A stretch of 64,000 nt of DNA from Azadirachta indica (lineage: Eukaryota; Streptophyta; Magnoliopsida; Sapindales; Meliaceae). Shown here one piece after another: positions 48,088-60,613 of this stretch. Made by a program: the position numbers and the translations under genes. Each line of letters begins with the position of its first letter. Within the stretch, counting starts at the first letter, position 1. Location: NCBI GenBank assembly GCA_022749755.1, contig CM040444.1, positions 15,028,274 to 15,092,273 of the forward strand, given 5' to 3'. The notes beneath the pieces are model-generated. The model did no database searches and was not told the DNA's origin. It was given only the letters and a program-made list of their open reading frames with translations.

Positions 48088-49624
48088 TGTAATACAATGT
48101 TCTTATATAGGAATGAAAGGAAAATAGATTTAATTTAGTTTTCAAATTCAAATTTGGATTTTGAAATGTATACTTATAGTTTTGATAGATTAGTTTATTT
48201 GATTTTTAAAGTTGAATTTTGGGTTATTACTTTTTAAATTTAAAAGCCAATTTTTGGCTATAAATAGGTGTAAAAATCTCGCTTCACACCACAATTTTCA
48301 CTTTGCAAATTCACTAGATACTCTTTAAAAGTTTTCTCTTTAAATTCTACATCTTTTTAAGGTTTGGTAAAAAGAAGTTTTTAGAAGCATAGCTAATCCG
48401 GGAAGTGGGTGACTTATTATTGAGGATAGAGGAATTTTATTGACTTGTCATTGTTTTGAGGTAAGTAGATTTATATATAATGTATTGTAATCAAATACTT
48501 AAAACTATTAATGACAATTGTAAGCATGGAAAATGTTTATAAGAAATGGGGTTTTTTTTCATGCATTTGTTTCAAGTAAATTTTTCTGTAAACTAAATTC
48601 TGAATTTTCTAAATTTGTATCATTTTCATGGTTTTAAACAAAATGAATCTTGATTTATGTTAATTAGTTTTCTAAAATAAAAAAAAATTGTATCTTTTCT
48701 GATCTTATTAGTTTTTTTTAATATTTATTTTTAAATATAATTTAAAGAAAAATTATTTTACTAATATTTAAATTGTTTAATTACTAAACCATAAAGTGTA
48801 ATATTTTCTTATCAACATTTTCTTTCTTAGGTGGCTACAAATTTATTTTCTTCATACTCTAGTTTTAAAAGTTATTAATAGTTGTACTTTTTCTTATAAA
48901 TCATTGAATGCATTACATAATTAAATATGTGAAATAAATGTTACTGAATCTATTGTACATAAAAAATTATATTTAGCAATTAATATTTGGCTTATTGTCT
49001 ATAGCAACTGTTTTTGTTATTGTTACCGACTGACTAGTTAGATTACTATTTGTGCACTTATTAATTGTTAATGACCGGATTTCTAGGGAACGAACGTACT
49101 AAATTGTTATAAATGAGACACTGAAGTACTGGTGATACTATAAGAAACGAGTTAAATATATTACTAAATGTACTGGTGGTTTATTAAATGTGATATTCAT
49201 GTTTACGTATTATTGAATGTTTCTGTCAAAACAAGAATTTGTTTATCTAGTTACAATATTATTGTTCTTAAAATTAATGTTTTATGATTGTGTTCTCTGC
49301 TATTTGTTTACAATTTTATGTATAAATTTACTTACCGAGTAGGCGGCTCACCCCTCGTCATCACTATTTTATAGATTAAGGTATGAATAAAGAATTAATA
49401 GAGATTTAAAGTTTGACTATTTTGGAAATTGGAATGTTTGTAATAAGGAACATTTAACTTTGAACTTTTAACTTAGCTGAAATTGTCAATAAAAGTTTAT
49501 TATATTTTGAGATTTTATATTGTATTTGGAGGTTTTATTTTATTTATAATACTAAGTTTGATGTATTTGAAGTTAAGTTATACCATAAATTTTGTTTTGT
49601 TGAGATAAAATTTGGGGTATTACA
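48088..49624 (+). repeat. 3' LTR of the gypsy element (complete)
   Basis: 1537 bp from TGTAATACAATG to GGGGTATTACA. It has a TATA box near 48260 (ggctataaataggtg). Its last 819 bp match the 5' fragment. Confidence 0.87.
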
Positions 49625-49921
49625 GTAACTTTTGTTAAGTCAATTCGTATTAAAAGTGTCTTATAAGAATTTGTATCTCTTAACATTATTGTTTAACAGT
49701 TACCTCCAAAAGAGATGGACATTACCATCTATGCAAGTTCTTGGTAAAAAAAGGCACAAGTTAATCCATTGCTGCCATAGTGTCTACATACATATTATAG
49801 CACGCTGATTTGAATCCCCCAGATTGGTAAACAAAAGCTCAGACAGGAGCTACCATTTGATAGAGATTTGCAGCTTGCAGGGCAAACAACACCAACCAGA
49901 CAACATCCCAACCACTTGGAT
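49625..49921. other. Spacer between the gypsy 3' LTR and REM-j
   Basis: The 3' flank of REM-j. Nothing recognised. Confidence 0.4.
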
Positions 49922-51755
49922 TTACTCTGCAGATGCGCGTAGTACTGAGAATTTCAGAACAATAACCTTTTTCATGATAAGCTCAAAGACACATACGTCT
50001 CCTCCTCCCAAATTCATGCCCTTCCTAAATGCACGCCATCCTCCTTTTAGACCACACCACTGTGACCACCTGAGTCGGACAGGCCACTCTTTTCCATCTG
50101 AATCTTGTATTTTTATAAATTTGGCAGTGGTATCACTTCTCAAATATTTGTCAGCGAACTTGGCCGGTACATACTGCAAGGGAAAATAAAGTTAGCAACT
50201 GAGCTTTACCATAGGATAATTTGAGAAACTTTGTAACCACATTTTGATAAGCTCACCATATAATGACTATATGTTTTCTTTGATCGCACGATAGCTATAA
50301 ATGAAGGGTTTTTAGGCTTGAACAATCTGACAGCATCAATTACTGTCTGTTTTGTTTCTACTGAAAGATAGCTAAGTGCTCCACTAACAAAGATCTCCAT
50401 GTCTTCAAGCCAAGCCAACAACTCTAGTTCATCTATAATTCACGTAAACAAGTGGGTAAAAAGATAAATTTTTTAGGCATTGTAAAATACAAAGGATACA
50501 TAAGCATAAAGAGCCCACCAAGTTTAGTTTTTTTAACATCATCATCATCCGAAGAATGTTTCTCAACTTCATATGACAACTTTCGCTCATACCCCCCATT
50601 GTATCTAGCTGTCTTGAACTTAGTCCCATCAATCTTAGAGTCCATTTTCCGAGCTAATGAACTTGATGCGTATAAATTTTCAGCATTTCTGAGCAGGTGT
50701 CGTTTGTGGTGCAAAGATCCTTGTGAATTACACATTTCATTTCCTTGCAATTTTCCCTGCCTCGATTCATCCATCTCTGCTGTCTCTTCCATTTTACTCT
50801 TCCTGTTTCGAGTCATGTAACCATACTTCAGTTTTGAACTCTCAAGAGACATAGCACATTTCTGCCTTCTTTTAGTTCCCAAAGCTGAACCAAAAGAGGG
50901 CTTGACCTGAATTTTTTGTAATTGAGGAGTGTTCATTTTGCTAGATGGCCTATTACTTGGACATTCATCTGAGTCTTCCCTTTCCATTTCATTTCCATGT
51001 ACCGAGTTCTGTTCTTCATTTTTGGGTTCTTTCCAAATAGAAGGATACTCAATCTCACATGCACTCTTATCGAATATAAGAACATGGAAACTTGAATTCT
51101 CTCTATATTCAAAAACCAAAAAGTGTCCGGCACATATGGAATGAAATTCTACAAAGTCAATCCAACCATCATGAAACCAAATCTTTCTCCCATCTTTTTT
51201 CAATCCCACTTCCCAAGCGCCACCTTCGGGAACCACAAGAGTAGCAACAGAGAAAAGTTCATCCCCGAATCTCCTCACAAACTTTTCCGGAATCCTCTGC
51301 ATACATTGTAGTCATAAGCAAGTATAGACCAATGTTAGAAAACAAGAAATATATATCTTAATTTGCACCAAAATAAAAGGACGCTGATTTTGATGTCATC
51401 TTTTGATAAAAAATACCGAAAATTATACTAAACAAATGCCTTAATATCATCAAACTATACAATTTTCACATAAATATGAAGCCCAATGAAGAGACAGACA
51501 TTTATTCAACAGATTAAACTTTAGAGGGAACTCTTACTGCATTAAATTAGCATTCTAGAGCAATTCAGACAACATATACAAACCGGATCATTAACACTAA
51601 TACAAACATACGCAATACTGAAAAAATCAGCCAATAAAACGCAGTAAAGCGACGAATAAAAACAAGTGAGTTACCAGCATCTTGTTTTCAATGGTAGATT
51701 GAAGAATAACCTTGAAGAAGTGCGGCGGTTCTGCTCTCCTGCTACCTGCACCCAT
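49922..51755 (-). CDS. REM-j: B3 domain protein, two B3 domains, long linker
   Basis: A predicted nuclear DNA-binding protein of 428 aa. Exons: 51675-51755 (27 codons), 50519-51296 (778 nt), 50257-50432 (176 nt), 49922-50173 (83 codons plus stop). GT-AG throughout, phases 0, 1, 0. B3-1 covers about residues 10-107 (PHFFKVILQSTIENKML, RIPEKFVRRFGDEL, GRKIWFHDGW, ACEIEYP). The linker has NEMCNSQGSLHHKRH, shared with REM-b and REM-f, and ends in an acidic run SSDDDD. B3-2 (NPSFIAIVRSK, YVPAKFADKYL, GGGDVCVFEL) starts near residue 325. The structure matches REM-b exactly, so b, f and j are one lineage, now separated by the c-e and g-i groups. Intact. Confidence 0.85.
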
Positions 51756-53683
51756 TGTTTTCTAAAAAAGAAAACTTTTGCTTCGTTCTTTGATGTATTT
51801 TACGCCCTTTCAAGTTATAAACGTGGTTGGCTTATTGTGACTTGAGTGAACTCGTCATTCAATACTTGTCTTCTTTACATATATATTTGTTTTCAGAATC
51901 CTATTGTGTCTCGGACTCTCTACGACTTCCACGACAAAAACTCTATGCTTTAAACCATTATTAAGAAATAAAAAATTTACTAATAAAATGTACTTTAAAT
52001 TAATTTATTGAAATTTATAATAACTTTTTTAGTCATTTTTACGTATATAATCTTGATCGAGAATTTTATACGTATGGATTTTCATTTTCAATAAGATGAA
52101 ATAGAAATAAATTATTATAGATAATTTTTTATTTTTATCAATTTAATTATTGTTTTTATTTGATAAATTTTTTATCTTTTTAAAAATAAAGTAATCTTTT
52201 TATGTTTTAATTAACTTGGAGCATAAGTCACCACTAATAATTTGAACACAAATTTTCGTGAACAGTGCCAATATTATAATTATAACTATTTCTTAATTTT
52301 TAAATTTTAACAAATTTTCAATTTAATATTAATGGACTGTACATATAAAATTGTGTAATATATAAAAAAAAATTACTTGAAGAATAAATATTTCTTTATT
52401 AGAAATAGGATAGTCATCTCGTTAATGTGTTAAACATTCTCTTTTATTAATAAAAATTATATTTTCCTTTGAAATTATTTTTCTTCTGGATTTGAAGTTT
52501 TAATATAAAAACAATGTGTCATCCCTCTGAAAACCTCGTTAATAATGCATAAACTCGCATTGATGTAGGACAATTTTAAAATTTAATTAGTTTAAAAGGT
52601 TTTTTATTCTTACCAATTTAATTTGTTATTTAATTATTAATTTTCTTATTTAAATAGAAGTTATTTTTCTTATTTGAGTTGACTTGTATTATTGGGTTTT
52701 CTCTACTATATATAGAGAACCTATGTTATTGTTTTGAAACAATTTTTTATTTAATAAAATATTCCCCTTTTGATTTTGTCCCTTATGAGATTGTTATCTT
52801 GACACTCGTGTTTCGAGTCGTTAAGGTTATAATGACATCTAATCTCGTCTGTTAAAATGTTTATCTAATTCACTATGTCAAAGAACCGAATAAAATTTGA
52901 CATTCGACAAGATATTTTTATCCTACCTACTATCTCGCCTGCGTCACGCATGAAAATAAAATACGAACTATGATCTTATTTGACAAAACATCAAAATTCA
53001 CGGATCCCAATGATATTACTCACCCCCCAAAGCATTGGCTTGTGGATGTTGCCATATTGGATCTACCTTGTTTCTCTCGAATGTCATAATTGACATCGGC
53101 AAACTTCTTGATTTTTACTGGGTATTTAGCAATGTGATATTCAAATATCCCTTGAACTTAATAAATTATTTTTGTTGCTATATAAGTCTTGGTATTCAAG
53201 AAATATAAACAATTCTTTATTTATTCTAAAGAAATTGTGAATTTGCTGAATCCTTCAACAAATCCTTATTCCTTTCAAAATAGAGGTGGGCCTGGAGAAA
53301 GGGGCACCCCGGTTTTCAAGTTCATTTGCAGTGAATTTACGCCACATTATCCATACAACACATCCAATAAAATCAGGGCAACAATTTTCTTAAATGGGTT
53401 TGCGGGTAACTTGTCTCCCCCTTCAGATTCAATTTGCTTGCATGTTTAATAACTAAAGTGCAGTCAACATGTAGAGAGACATTCAACACCTCAACCACCA
53501 CAAACTCAGATACAACCAAGAAAATATATCAAGAAGATTGGGATTTCTTTGCATGTAAGCATAACCTAAAGGAATGAAAAACAGCAATGTTCTGCATTCA
53601 TCTCTAGTTTCTTAACTTTGTTTTTCATCCCACCCAAACATTTGGTGAAATTTGCTCATAAGTTCTTCACTTTTACCTAATAT
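51756..53683. other. Intergenic between REM-j and REM-k; possible LTR remnant
   Basis: REM-j promoter on the left, AT-rich DNA at 51960-52480. 52555-52870 resembles a degraded LTR: tatatatagagaacc near 52708 followed by aataaaata near 52754. No partner copy or target duplication was found, so the family cannot be named. A short open frame at 53189-53449 (+) has no recognisable domain. Confidence 0.4.
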
Positions 53684-56009
53684 TTACTGTGAAGGTAGGC
53701 GCTGCGCTCCTGTGTCTTCAAGAACTCGAAATATGGTAACTTTTAGTGTCATATTTTTTGTGTTAATCAGCTCAAAGATGCAAACATCGCTTTCATCCAA
53801 GTTATTCCCCCACACAAATTCAGGCCAGCCCTTGCTGAACTTAGCTCTACCACTATGAGAAACACATCGTACAACCCATTGATTTCCATCAGAATCCAGA
53901 AGTGTAATATATCCAGTAAAACCCTTTAGATACTTTCGTGCAAAGGTGGCTGGAATATGCTGCGCAGACAAAAAAAAAATGTGCAGTATTATCTACTAAC
54001 AGTATCAAAAGATTGTATTTTAAGGTATAGTTCCAGAGCTTACTAAAAGTAATGCCTTGTATACATACGACGGTCGCAGGATAACCCTGAAAAAAGGATT
54101 ATTGGACTTGAACATTTCAGCTGCAAGAGCTGTTCTCTTCTTTTCTTCAGTTGTTACAGGCCTCCACCTCCTTGAATAAGCTTTGAAAGAAATTGTTACT
54201 CTAGATAAATCCGCTCCCAGTTCCTTTTTGCCTGATGATTCAGTAAATCTTCAAAATTAGTGATGTGAAAAGCCAATATTGCACATAAAAAGAGCATATA
54301 AGTTCATAGAGCTTACAAAAGTCAGTTATTTGTCCTGAACCTCTGATTTTTCTTTTTGTTCTTCGGTTTGAGTACAATCCAACTTCATCTACACTACTCG
54401 TAAACTCACGATTGTATTGTATCCCTTTATCTCGACATGATGCTTCCAGGTTATGCACTTCCTCTGTTAGATCCAGGCATTCTAACTTCACCTCAGATGT
54501 AAAGTTATTATTCCGTTCGTTGCTTACATCTTCATCTAAGACCTTTTTTGTTAAAGAACTAAGAGCTACGCATGGAGAACAAGAAGGCAATATTTTTGGA
54601 AAGTTGTTTTCTTTCTCTTTCTCAATGGGTACAAGCCATTGCTTGCCATGATCATCAGGTGCTTGCAAGCTGCCATGAGTGTTCCATGGATACTCTATCT
54701 CAGAAGTTGCTAAATCAAATATGTACACATCAAAATTTGAATCTCCTTGATATCTGAAGATCAAAAAATACCCAACACGAATGGAGCAATGTCTTACGAA
54801 TTCATGCCAACCATTATCAAACCACAACTTGTGGTTGTGTTTTCTCAGTTCTACCAGCCACATACGACCATTAGGAACAGTGAGTTTCGCAATTGAAGCA
54901 AGTTCATCTCCAAATTTCTGAGAAAACTTATCAGGGATCCTCTGCCGGTGCAAAAATAAACTCAGATTCAGCAATAATACTTTCCAATGAAGTGTTTACA
55001 ACAGGATTATATTAAACATTACACAATGGATTCATTATGAATATAATTCAGTATATATTTTACAGAAGATAAAATGAGTTTAACAAATGCCAAGGAAAGA
55101 TTTGATGAAATGCAGAACGTTGTTGGGTAGCATAACAATGGAGAAGTCACAAACACATACAATAATTATTTTCCCAGTTGGCAAACATGGCCATGGTTGA
55201 TGTGAAACAGAAAAAAAAGGGAGGACAAAAATGAACACTGAATAAAGAGCTCGCATATGTAGAGCATATTAGGAACCACAAAATCCTTGCTATGAGCATA
55301 GCTGAGTTTCTGAAGTTGAAAAAAGCAGGGTAGCACAAACTTGACAAATAGTAGAACGCCCCTTCTTCAATGTACTAAATCATGGTCTTAAACAATTTGT
55401 ATGGGACTCGAAGCACCAGATTTGACAAGAATTATTGATGAATTGCAAGACACTTCTAAGATTATGAGAAGTGGTAGACAGCATTAAACCCGAAAAAAAA
55501 AAGAAGAAGAAAAATCAATTCAAGGACAAAAAACAAATTGAAGTAAAAGGTTCAATCAAAAAACAAATTAAAGAAAAAGGTTCAATCAAGGGTTTAATAC
55601 AAGAAAAAAGAGTACCCACAGTTCTGCCAAAAGGAAGCAAACGTTAAAGATCAACCGCATGCACATTTTTAATCGGCTGAATTTCCCAGCAATCATTAGA
55701 GTTTATAATTTAAGAAAAATAAAATTCAATAACCAACCACCACATGTTCAAAGCATTATCGAGAGCACGGACAGAGACAACTACTCAATTGAAGTGTGTT
55801 TTCCACAATTTTCCCACCAACCAAACAAAAACCACCGTTACAGTTTCCATTACTTCTTCTCCTTCAATTTTCTCAGCAACCAAACAAGAAAGTCAAAAAA
55901 GAAAGTAAAGTAAAAGAGTTACCAGCTTCCTATCTTGGAGAATGGAGGCAACGACGAGCTTGTAGAAAATGGAAGAAGTCTTCTTCTCCTGGAGCAGAAA
56001 TGCTGACAT
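53684..56009 (-). CDS. REM-k: VRN1-like B3 protein, two B3 domains
   Basis: A predicted protein of 391 aa. Exons: 55923-56009 (29 codons), 54317-54941 (625 nt), 54044-54231 (188 nt), 53684-53959 (91 codons plus stop). GT-AG, phases 0, 1, 0. B3-1 covers about residues 12-108 ([56 protein letters not shown]). The linker ends in a basic [10 protein letters not shown]3-2 ([50 protein letters not shown]) resembles REM-l. LRPSYVY and RAKFS-GW are also VRN1 features. The start gives a normal N-terminus with an in-frame first strand. It is intact and is the second member of the k/l group. Confidence 0.84.
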
Positions 56010-57242
56010 TGTTACTGTACGAGAGATAGTCTACCAGAATCACACTGCCATCGTCACATAACATCCGAGAATCATTTGACGATGATCACCATGAATATGG
56101 TACCATTCACCTACTCGAATTTTGCGAAGTACTACTGAAACGTGTCATCATTCATCAAAACCCACCTTTACTTATTATTTTTATTTTTTTTAGTCTTTAG
56201 CATTAGCCAAATAGGATTCTTTAGCCGGTTAAACACAGTAATACTACAGGTTTCCAAACCTCGTTCAACTTGAGGTGACTGACGTGGAGCATATTTTACG
56301 ATTAAAATGTTATCTATCAATTTAAATTTTTATTATTATTTACGTAATATTTTTCAATATATTTCCTTAATTTATTAAAATAAATAACATTTTTTTTTTC
56401 GGCTGGATTTGATTTTGATATATACTCTCATTTTCAAATATAAAATATAATATATTTTTAAGTTTTTTTTTTTTTTTCTAATGTCAACTTTCGTCTTTAT
56501 TTTTTAAAATAAAATAATAATAATAATAATCATATATTTTCATGTGATTTGGACGCTCCACTTCCTGTACGTAGTTGTCAGATTGTCACTCACCTTTTAC
56601 TGAATTTACTCACAAACGACCTGTTGTCTAGATATAACCCAGCCGAACGACTTGCCGTGAAACATTTCTGAGACGACCTATCGTTCACATTTCTGGTTAA
56701 TAACATGCCCTTGCCAACTTCTTCGCCATGCAGAAGAGTATGCTCTTAAGCTTATTCAAAGTTACCCCGCGCCAAGCTCAGTATTCAGATTGATGGGTGC
56801 CGAAGAATCGTAGAACCAGTTTTCAAATTCAAATGGGACAAATTCTGTACCATGTTCCTTGTTCATGATGTCAAACAAGTAGCAAATGTTTTCCTATCAA
56901 GTAATTCTTTCTTCGTGAAGCAGCATAAATCAAACACCACGTGGAGTGGGCTGCTGTAAAGGAGTTGTTCAAACAAGCTGAAATTGATATTATGGCTAAG
57001 ACCTTTTTGTTCCAGTCCAGCTGAATGTCAACTTACTTGAACAATCTATATACAACTCTATCCAAGCCAAAAAACTTTGTATAAGAACCCTAAACTACTA
57101 AAAGTTTCACAAGTTGTACAGAAGTTTATGGACATAAAACCAGATTGGTAAAAGATCTTCTGAGAAGAAGGGTTACTTGAGAGGGTTTACCAACTAGAGA
57201 AGTAACAAACATTGTAGAAACTGGTTCAAATCCAGTGATATT
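56010..57242. other. Intergenic between REM-k and REM-l
   Basis: REM-k promoter on the left and AT-rich DNA at 56160-56540, including a poly-T run near 56465 and (TAA)n near 56515. No gene was recognised in 56700-57240. Confidence 0.45.
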
Positions 57243-60200
57243 CTAATGGGGCAGTCGGTTGACATATCCTGCACTTTCCATGACACGAAATACTGTTACT
57301 TTGAGCACAAACTCCCTGGACCTTAGCACCTCAAAGACACAAACATCTCCTTCCCCCAAATTATTCTCCAATGTAAATTCATACCACCCTTGACTGAACT
57401 TTGCTCTGCCTCCTCTATATAGACATCGGACAGGCCACTGCTTGCCATCAGAAAGCTGCAGTTTGATGAATCCCGACACCCCATTTAAATGCTTTTCAGC
57501 AAAGCAGGATGGCAAATACTGCACAAGTGAACGGTAAATGAATTTTAAACCAAGCATATTGTAATGTGTGAATGGAACAACCATGTAGAGTACTTGAAAT
57601 TCAATAGCTTACCATAATGCATCCCCTATATAAGTAAGATGGTCGCAGGACTACCCTGCAGAAAGGATTAGTTGGCTCAAATGCTTTGGCTGCATTAATT
57701 GCTCTTTCCCTTTCTTCAGCTGTCACAGTCCTTTTCCTCGCTGAAGCACTTTCATAAAATCTGAAGCGCATTTCTCCTTCATGTTCATCTTGAGTGGACG
57801 ACGCCTGAACATCTGCATTTTTGTAAAAGGTTTTGATAAGAAATTTGAAATTTCAAGACAGGACATGATTAAACAAGAATCTGAATCCAAAAATCTTACT
57901 AGGATCAAGCTTCCGCTTTCTTCCAGGTTTTTTAAGCCTTGGCATTTCTCCATCAGGCGAATACAATGTCACTGCATTTATGATTTAACAAATTATTAAG
58001 CTGATAAATATCAAAATGAACACCTATGCCTCAGGTATATTCATTTCCAGCTACAGATTTATCAGAACCTTTTAATCGGTGTAAATTTGCTTCACCAGCA
58101 CCATTTACACTGTTGCTAAGTTTAGAACTGCTGAGCAAATTCTGAAATGCTGGATTGAAAGTCTTCTTTTGTGTTGAATGATCTACAATTTCAGAGTCAT
58201 CATCCTCCATTTCTGCAAATATATGGTATTGTTTGCTACGATTGGGTACTTCAAAATTACTGAGGGCATTAGGTTGATAATTTATCTCAGAAGAAGGCAA
58301 ATTAAATATGTAAACATTAAAGGCTGAATTCCCTTCATATCTGAAGACTAAAAAGTACCCCACACGGATGGAGTAACGTTCCATAAATTCCTGCCAACCG
58401 TCATAAAACCAGGTTTTGTTGTCAGCTCTTCTTAATCCTACTCGTGAAATATTACCATTCGGAACGGTAAGCATAGCAACTACAGCAAGATCATCCTTGA
58501 ACTTCCCGAAAAAGTTTTCTGGAATCCTCTGCATGTATCTAAATCAAGTCAGACCGCATGTCTTGAGGAGAATAGAATTAGGGTAAGGCATGCTGGTGAT
58601 TTATTAAATCTGTGGATGAACCTCCATATCTTTGAAAAATATTTATATGCCACACTGTAATATTTTCATAAAATACATAGCATACTATTTCCTAAAATCA
58701 TTGCAACTCAGAAATAAATGTGAATCACTTCACAAAGGAGTGCAAATAGGTTATTGCAAGTAAACAATGAGGGATATAAATTTATCTTATTTGACAAAGA
58801 ATTATAAGTAGCATTACATCAAATGCAAAGATCATATATGGTTCTTTGGAATAAATTCTTCAACTTCATATAGGTTATTCATGGCACCTTCATTCTGTAA
58901 TGTTTCCTATAACAATAAATTCAGATCTTAGAAAACATACATTTTAGAATAGAACAGAAGAACACAACATATTTTACAAGCACCAACATAATCTTAATGA
59001 ATAGATCATCATCTAGAAACTAAATTCTGTGCAGACAAATAAATCAATAAACAAATAAAGAACTATTAAGGACATTATTTTTCAGGGCAAACTTTTCGCC
59101 TATGCAAAGGAAAACAGAGGAAAGAGATTCACAGCAACTAAAGTTCTTTCATGTTCTTTCTATGTTTTCCAAAACCATTCCATCATAAGGATCAAATGAA
59201 TGCTGCTTATCAAGGTATCTATCTGAAGTAACTGAAAATAATTATGATTTATTTAAAGGTAGGGGAAGATACAATAACGCGGGTAATATAAAAAAGAATG
59301 GCCTTTGCAGAAGCTATTGTAGGAAGTTACAGCCAAGTGTAAAATCAAGGACATATCACTATATGACTAAAATAGTACCCTTTCATTGCTCAGACCAGCA
59401 AAAAACAAATCATCTCAGCATTAACCCCACTTAGATGCCAAGAAACCACAAAAACAAGATAGAAAGGATCCATCAATTTATCCAAAAAGATTGAAAGGTT
59501 ATTTTATCTAACCAAGGATTCTCTAGCATGAAGCCAAATTTATAATCTAATTTCATCTGGTTTTGAGACAATTCAAGTCGTTAATGGAGATATATTTACT
59601 TCTTATCACACCCCATTTAAGCATCATATTATAGTGTAGCTAAGTGAAGTTTGATTACTCCTATTTCTAGGAAGCAAACATCTAAAATATCTTGAAATTC
59701 CATTTTCTACTCATTTTCGAGTTTCATTAATAGCCAAACAAATTTCTGCTTTTTATTATTTTAACGTGAATATCTTGCAACTACAAAAATTTCCATTTGA
59801 ATAAAGGCTTTCACAACGGTGTAGCTATGTTTAGCTAGTTTAGTCTTGCATATTATCTCTAATACCATAAATCCAAAGAACAAAATTTCAAATTTTCAAA
59901 TTTCTCTCCTTTCACCTTAACCCACTTTAGACAAACTTCTTAGTCTTAGCAAGACCTTAGTCATGGATCAAACTCTTCAATCAACTCGTTCAGTCCATCC
60001 TTGCTTTTCCAATCCCAGCTACCAGACAGAATTTTAACGTAAGATTCAAAGAGGGAAACAAAAACCACGATTATTCCACTGTTAAGGTTCTCAAAGCACA
60101 ATAGCAACCACAATCAACCCTTGGACAACCATGAGGCTAAGGTAATTAAATTATTCTTGACCCAAGAAGCAAACTTGAAGGATCCTTCAAAATAAATGAA

Positions 60201-60501
60201 TTCTTTGCTCCACTCAATCACAGCAACAAATAAAGTTTCATTTTCTATTCAATTATTATGTTATTTGAGTCTAAAGCCTCCAACTTTATCACAAAACCTT
60301 ACACATAAAACACACCCAGAGAATGAAAAGGCACAGCAAAGAGAATTGAACTACCTTTTACAATTCTCTGGCTAAATTTTCTCAAAAACATTCAATCTAA
60401 CAAGAATTAATAATCAAAAGATATAAGCAACTTGGATTTACCAGTCTCTTGTCACGAATAGTGGAGGAGAGAATGAGCCTGTGAAAATAAGGGCGGGGCA
60501 T
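57243..60501 (-). CDS. VRN1: REM-l: VRN1 orthologue candidate, two B3 domains
   Basis: A predicted protein of 355 aa. Exons: 60442-60501 (20 codons), 58069-58528 (460 nt), 57900-57971 (72 nt), 57613-57812 (200 nt), 57243-57518 (91 codons plus stop); phases 0, 1, 1, 0. It starts [15 protein letters not shown], like Arabidopsis VRN1 (from memory). B3-1 has [16 protein letters not shown] and [18 protein letters not shown]. The linker holds an AT-hook-like KKPGRKRK. Then come [35 protein letters not shown], and B3-2 with [11 protein letters not shown] and [19 protein letters not shown]1 is a chromatin-bound B3 protein that helps keep FLC silenced after cold. Weak point: the exon 2 donor (G|GTTCTG) is inferred; read through, the frame ends at 58031. 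Intron 1 is long (1913 bp). Confidence 0.8.
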
Positions 60502-60594
60502 TTTGGTTAACAGTCAGAAGAACATATGATTACGATGATGATGAGATTATTTGATAAGACTTGAGAGAGTTCTGAGCTCTCAGATCTGCTTCTT

Positions 60595-60613
60595 TTCCTC
60601 CCTCTCTCTCTCA
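60595..60613 (-). promoter_or_regulatory. GA-repeat (GAGA-type) tract upstream of REM-l/VRN1
   Basis: The + strand cctccctctctctctcacc is GA-rich on the coding strand, about 95-110 bp upstream of the ATG, so in the 5' UTR or core promoter. GA repeats are known binding sites of plant BPC/GAGA factors, which can recruit Polycomb. The function here is inferred only from the motif. Confidence 0.4.

Larger units (their letters stand above)
42427..49624 (+). mobile_element. Ty3/gypsy LTR retrotransposon (chromovirus-like), 5' LTR truncated, inactive
   Basis: Domain order: gag with a CCHC knuckle, protease, RT, RNase H, integrase, then a chromodomain-like C-terminus (IPLVKVRWRNHSIEEAIWE). This order is that of Ty3/gypsy, and the tail suggests the Tekay/Del group of chromoviruses. 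Multiple stops and frame changes disable pol. The 5' LTR keeps only its 3' part, so the TATA box present in the 3' LTR (tataaatag near 48260) is missing upstream. Target duplications cannot be assessed because the left end is gone. Confidence 0.9.

Noticed and set aside
53189..53449. An 86-codon frame (+) between REM-j and REM-k
   Set aside because: No domain, no start context, and it sits in a region with LTR-like debris.
55659..56029. + strand frames over REM-k exon 1 and its intron
   Set aside because: They overlap the well-supported first exon of REM-k on the other strand and have biased, simple composition.
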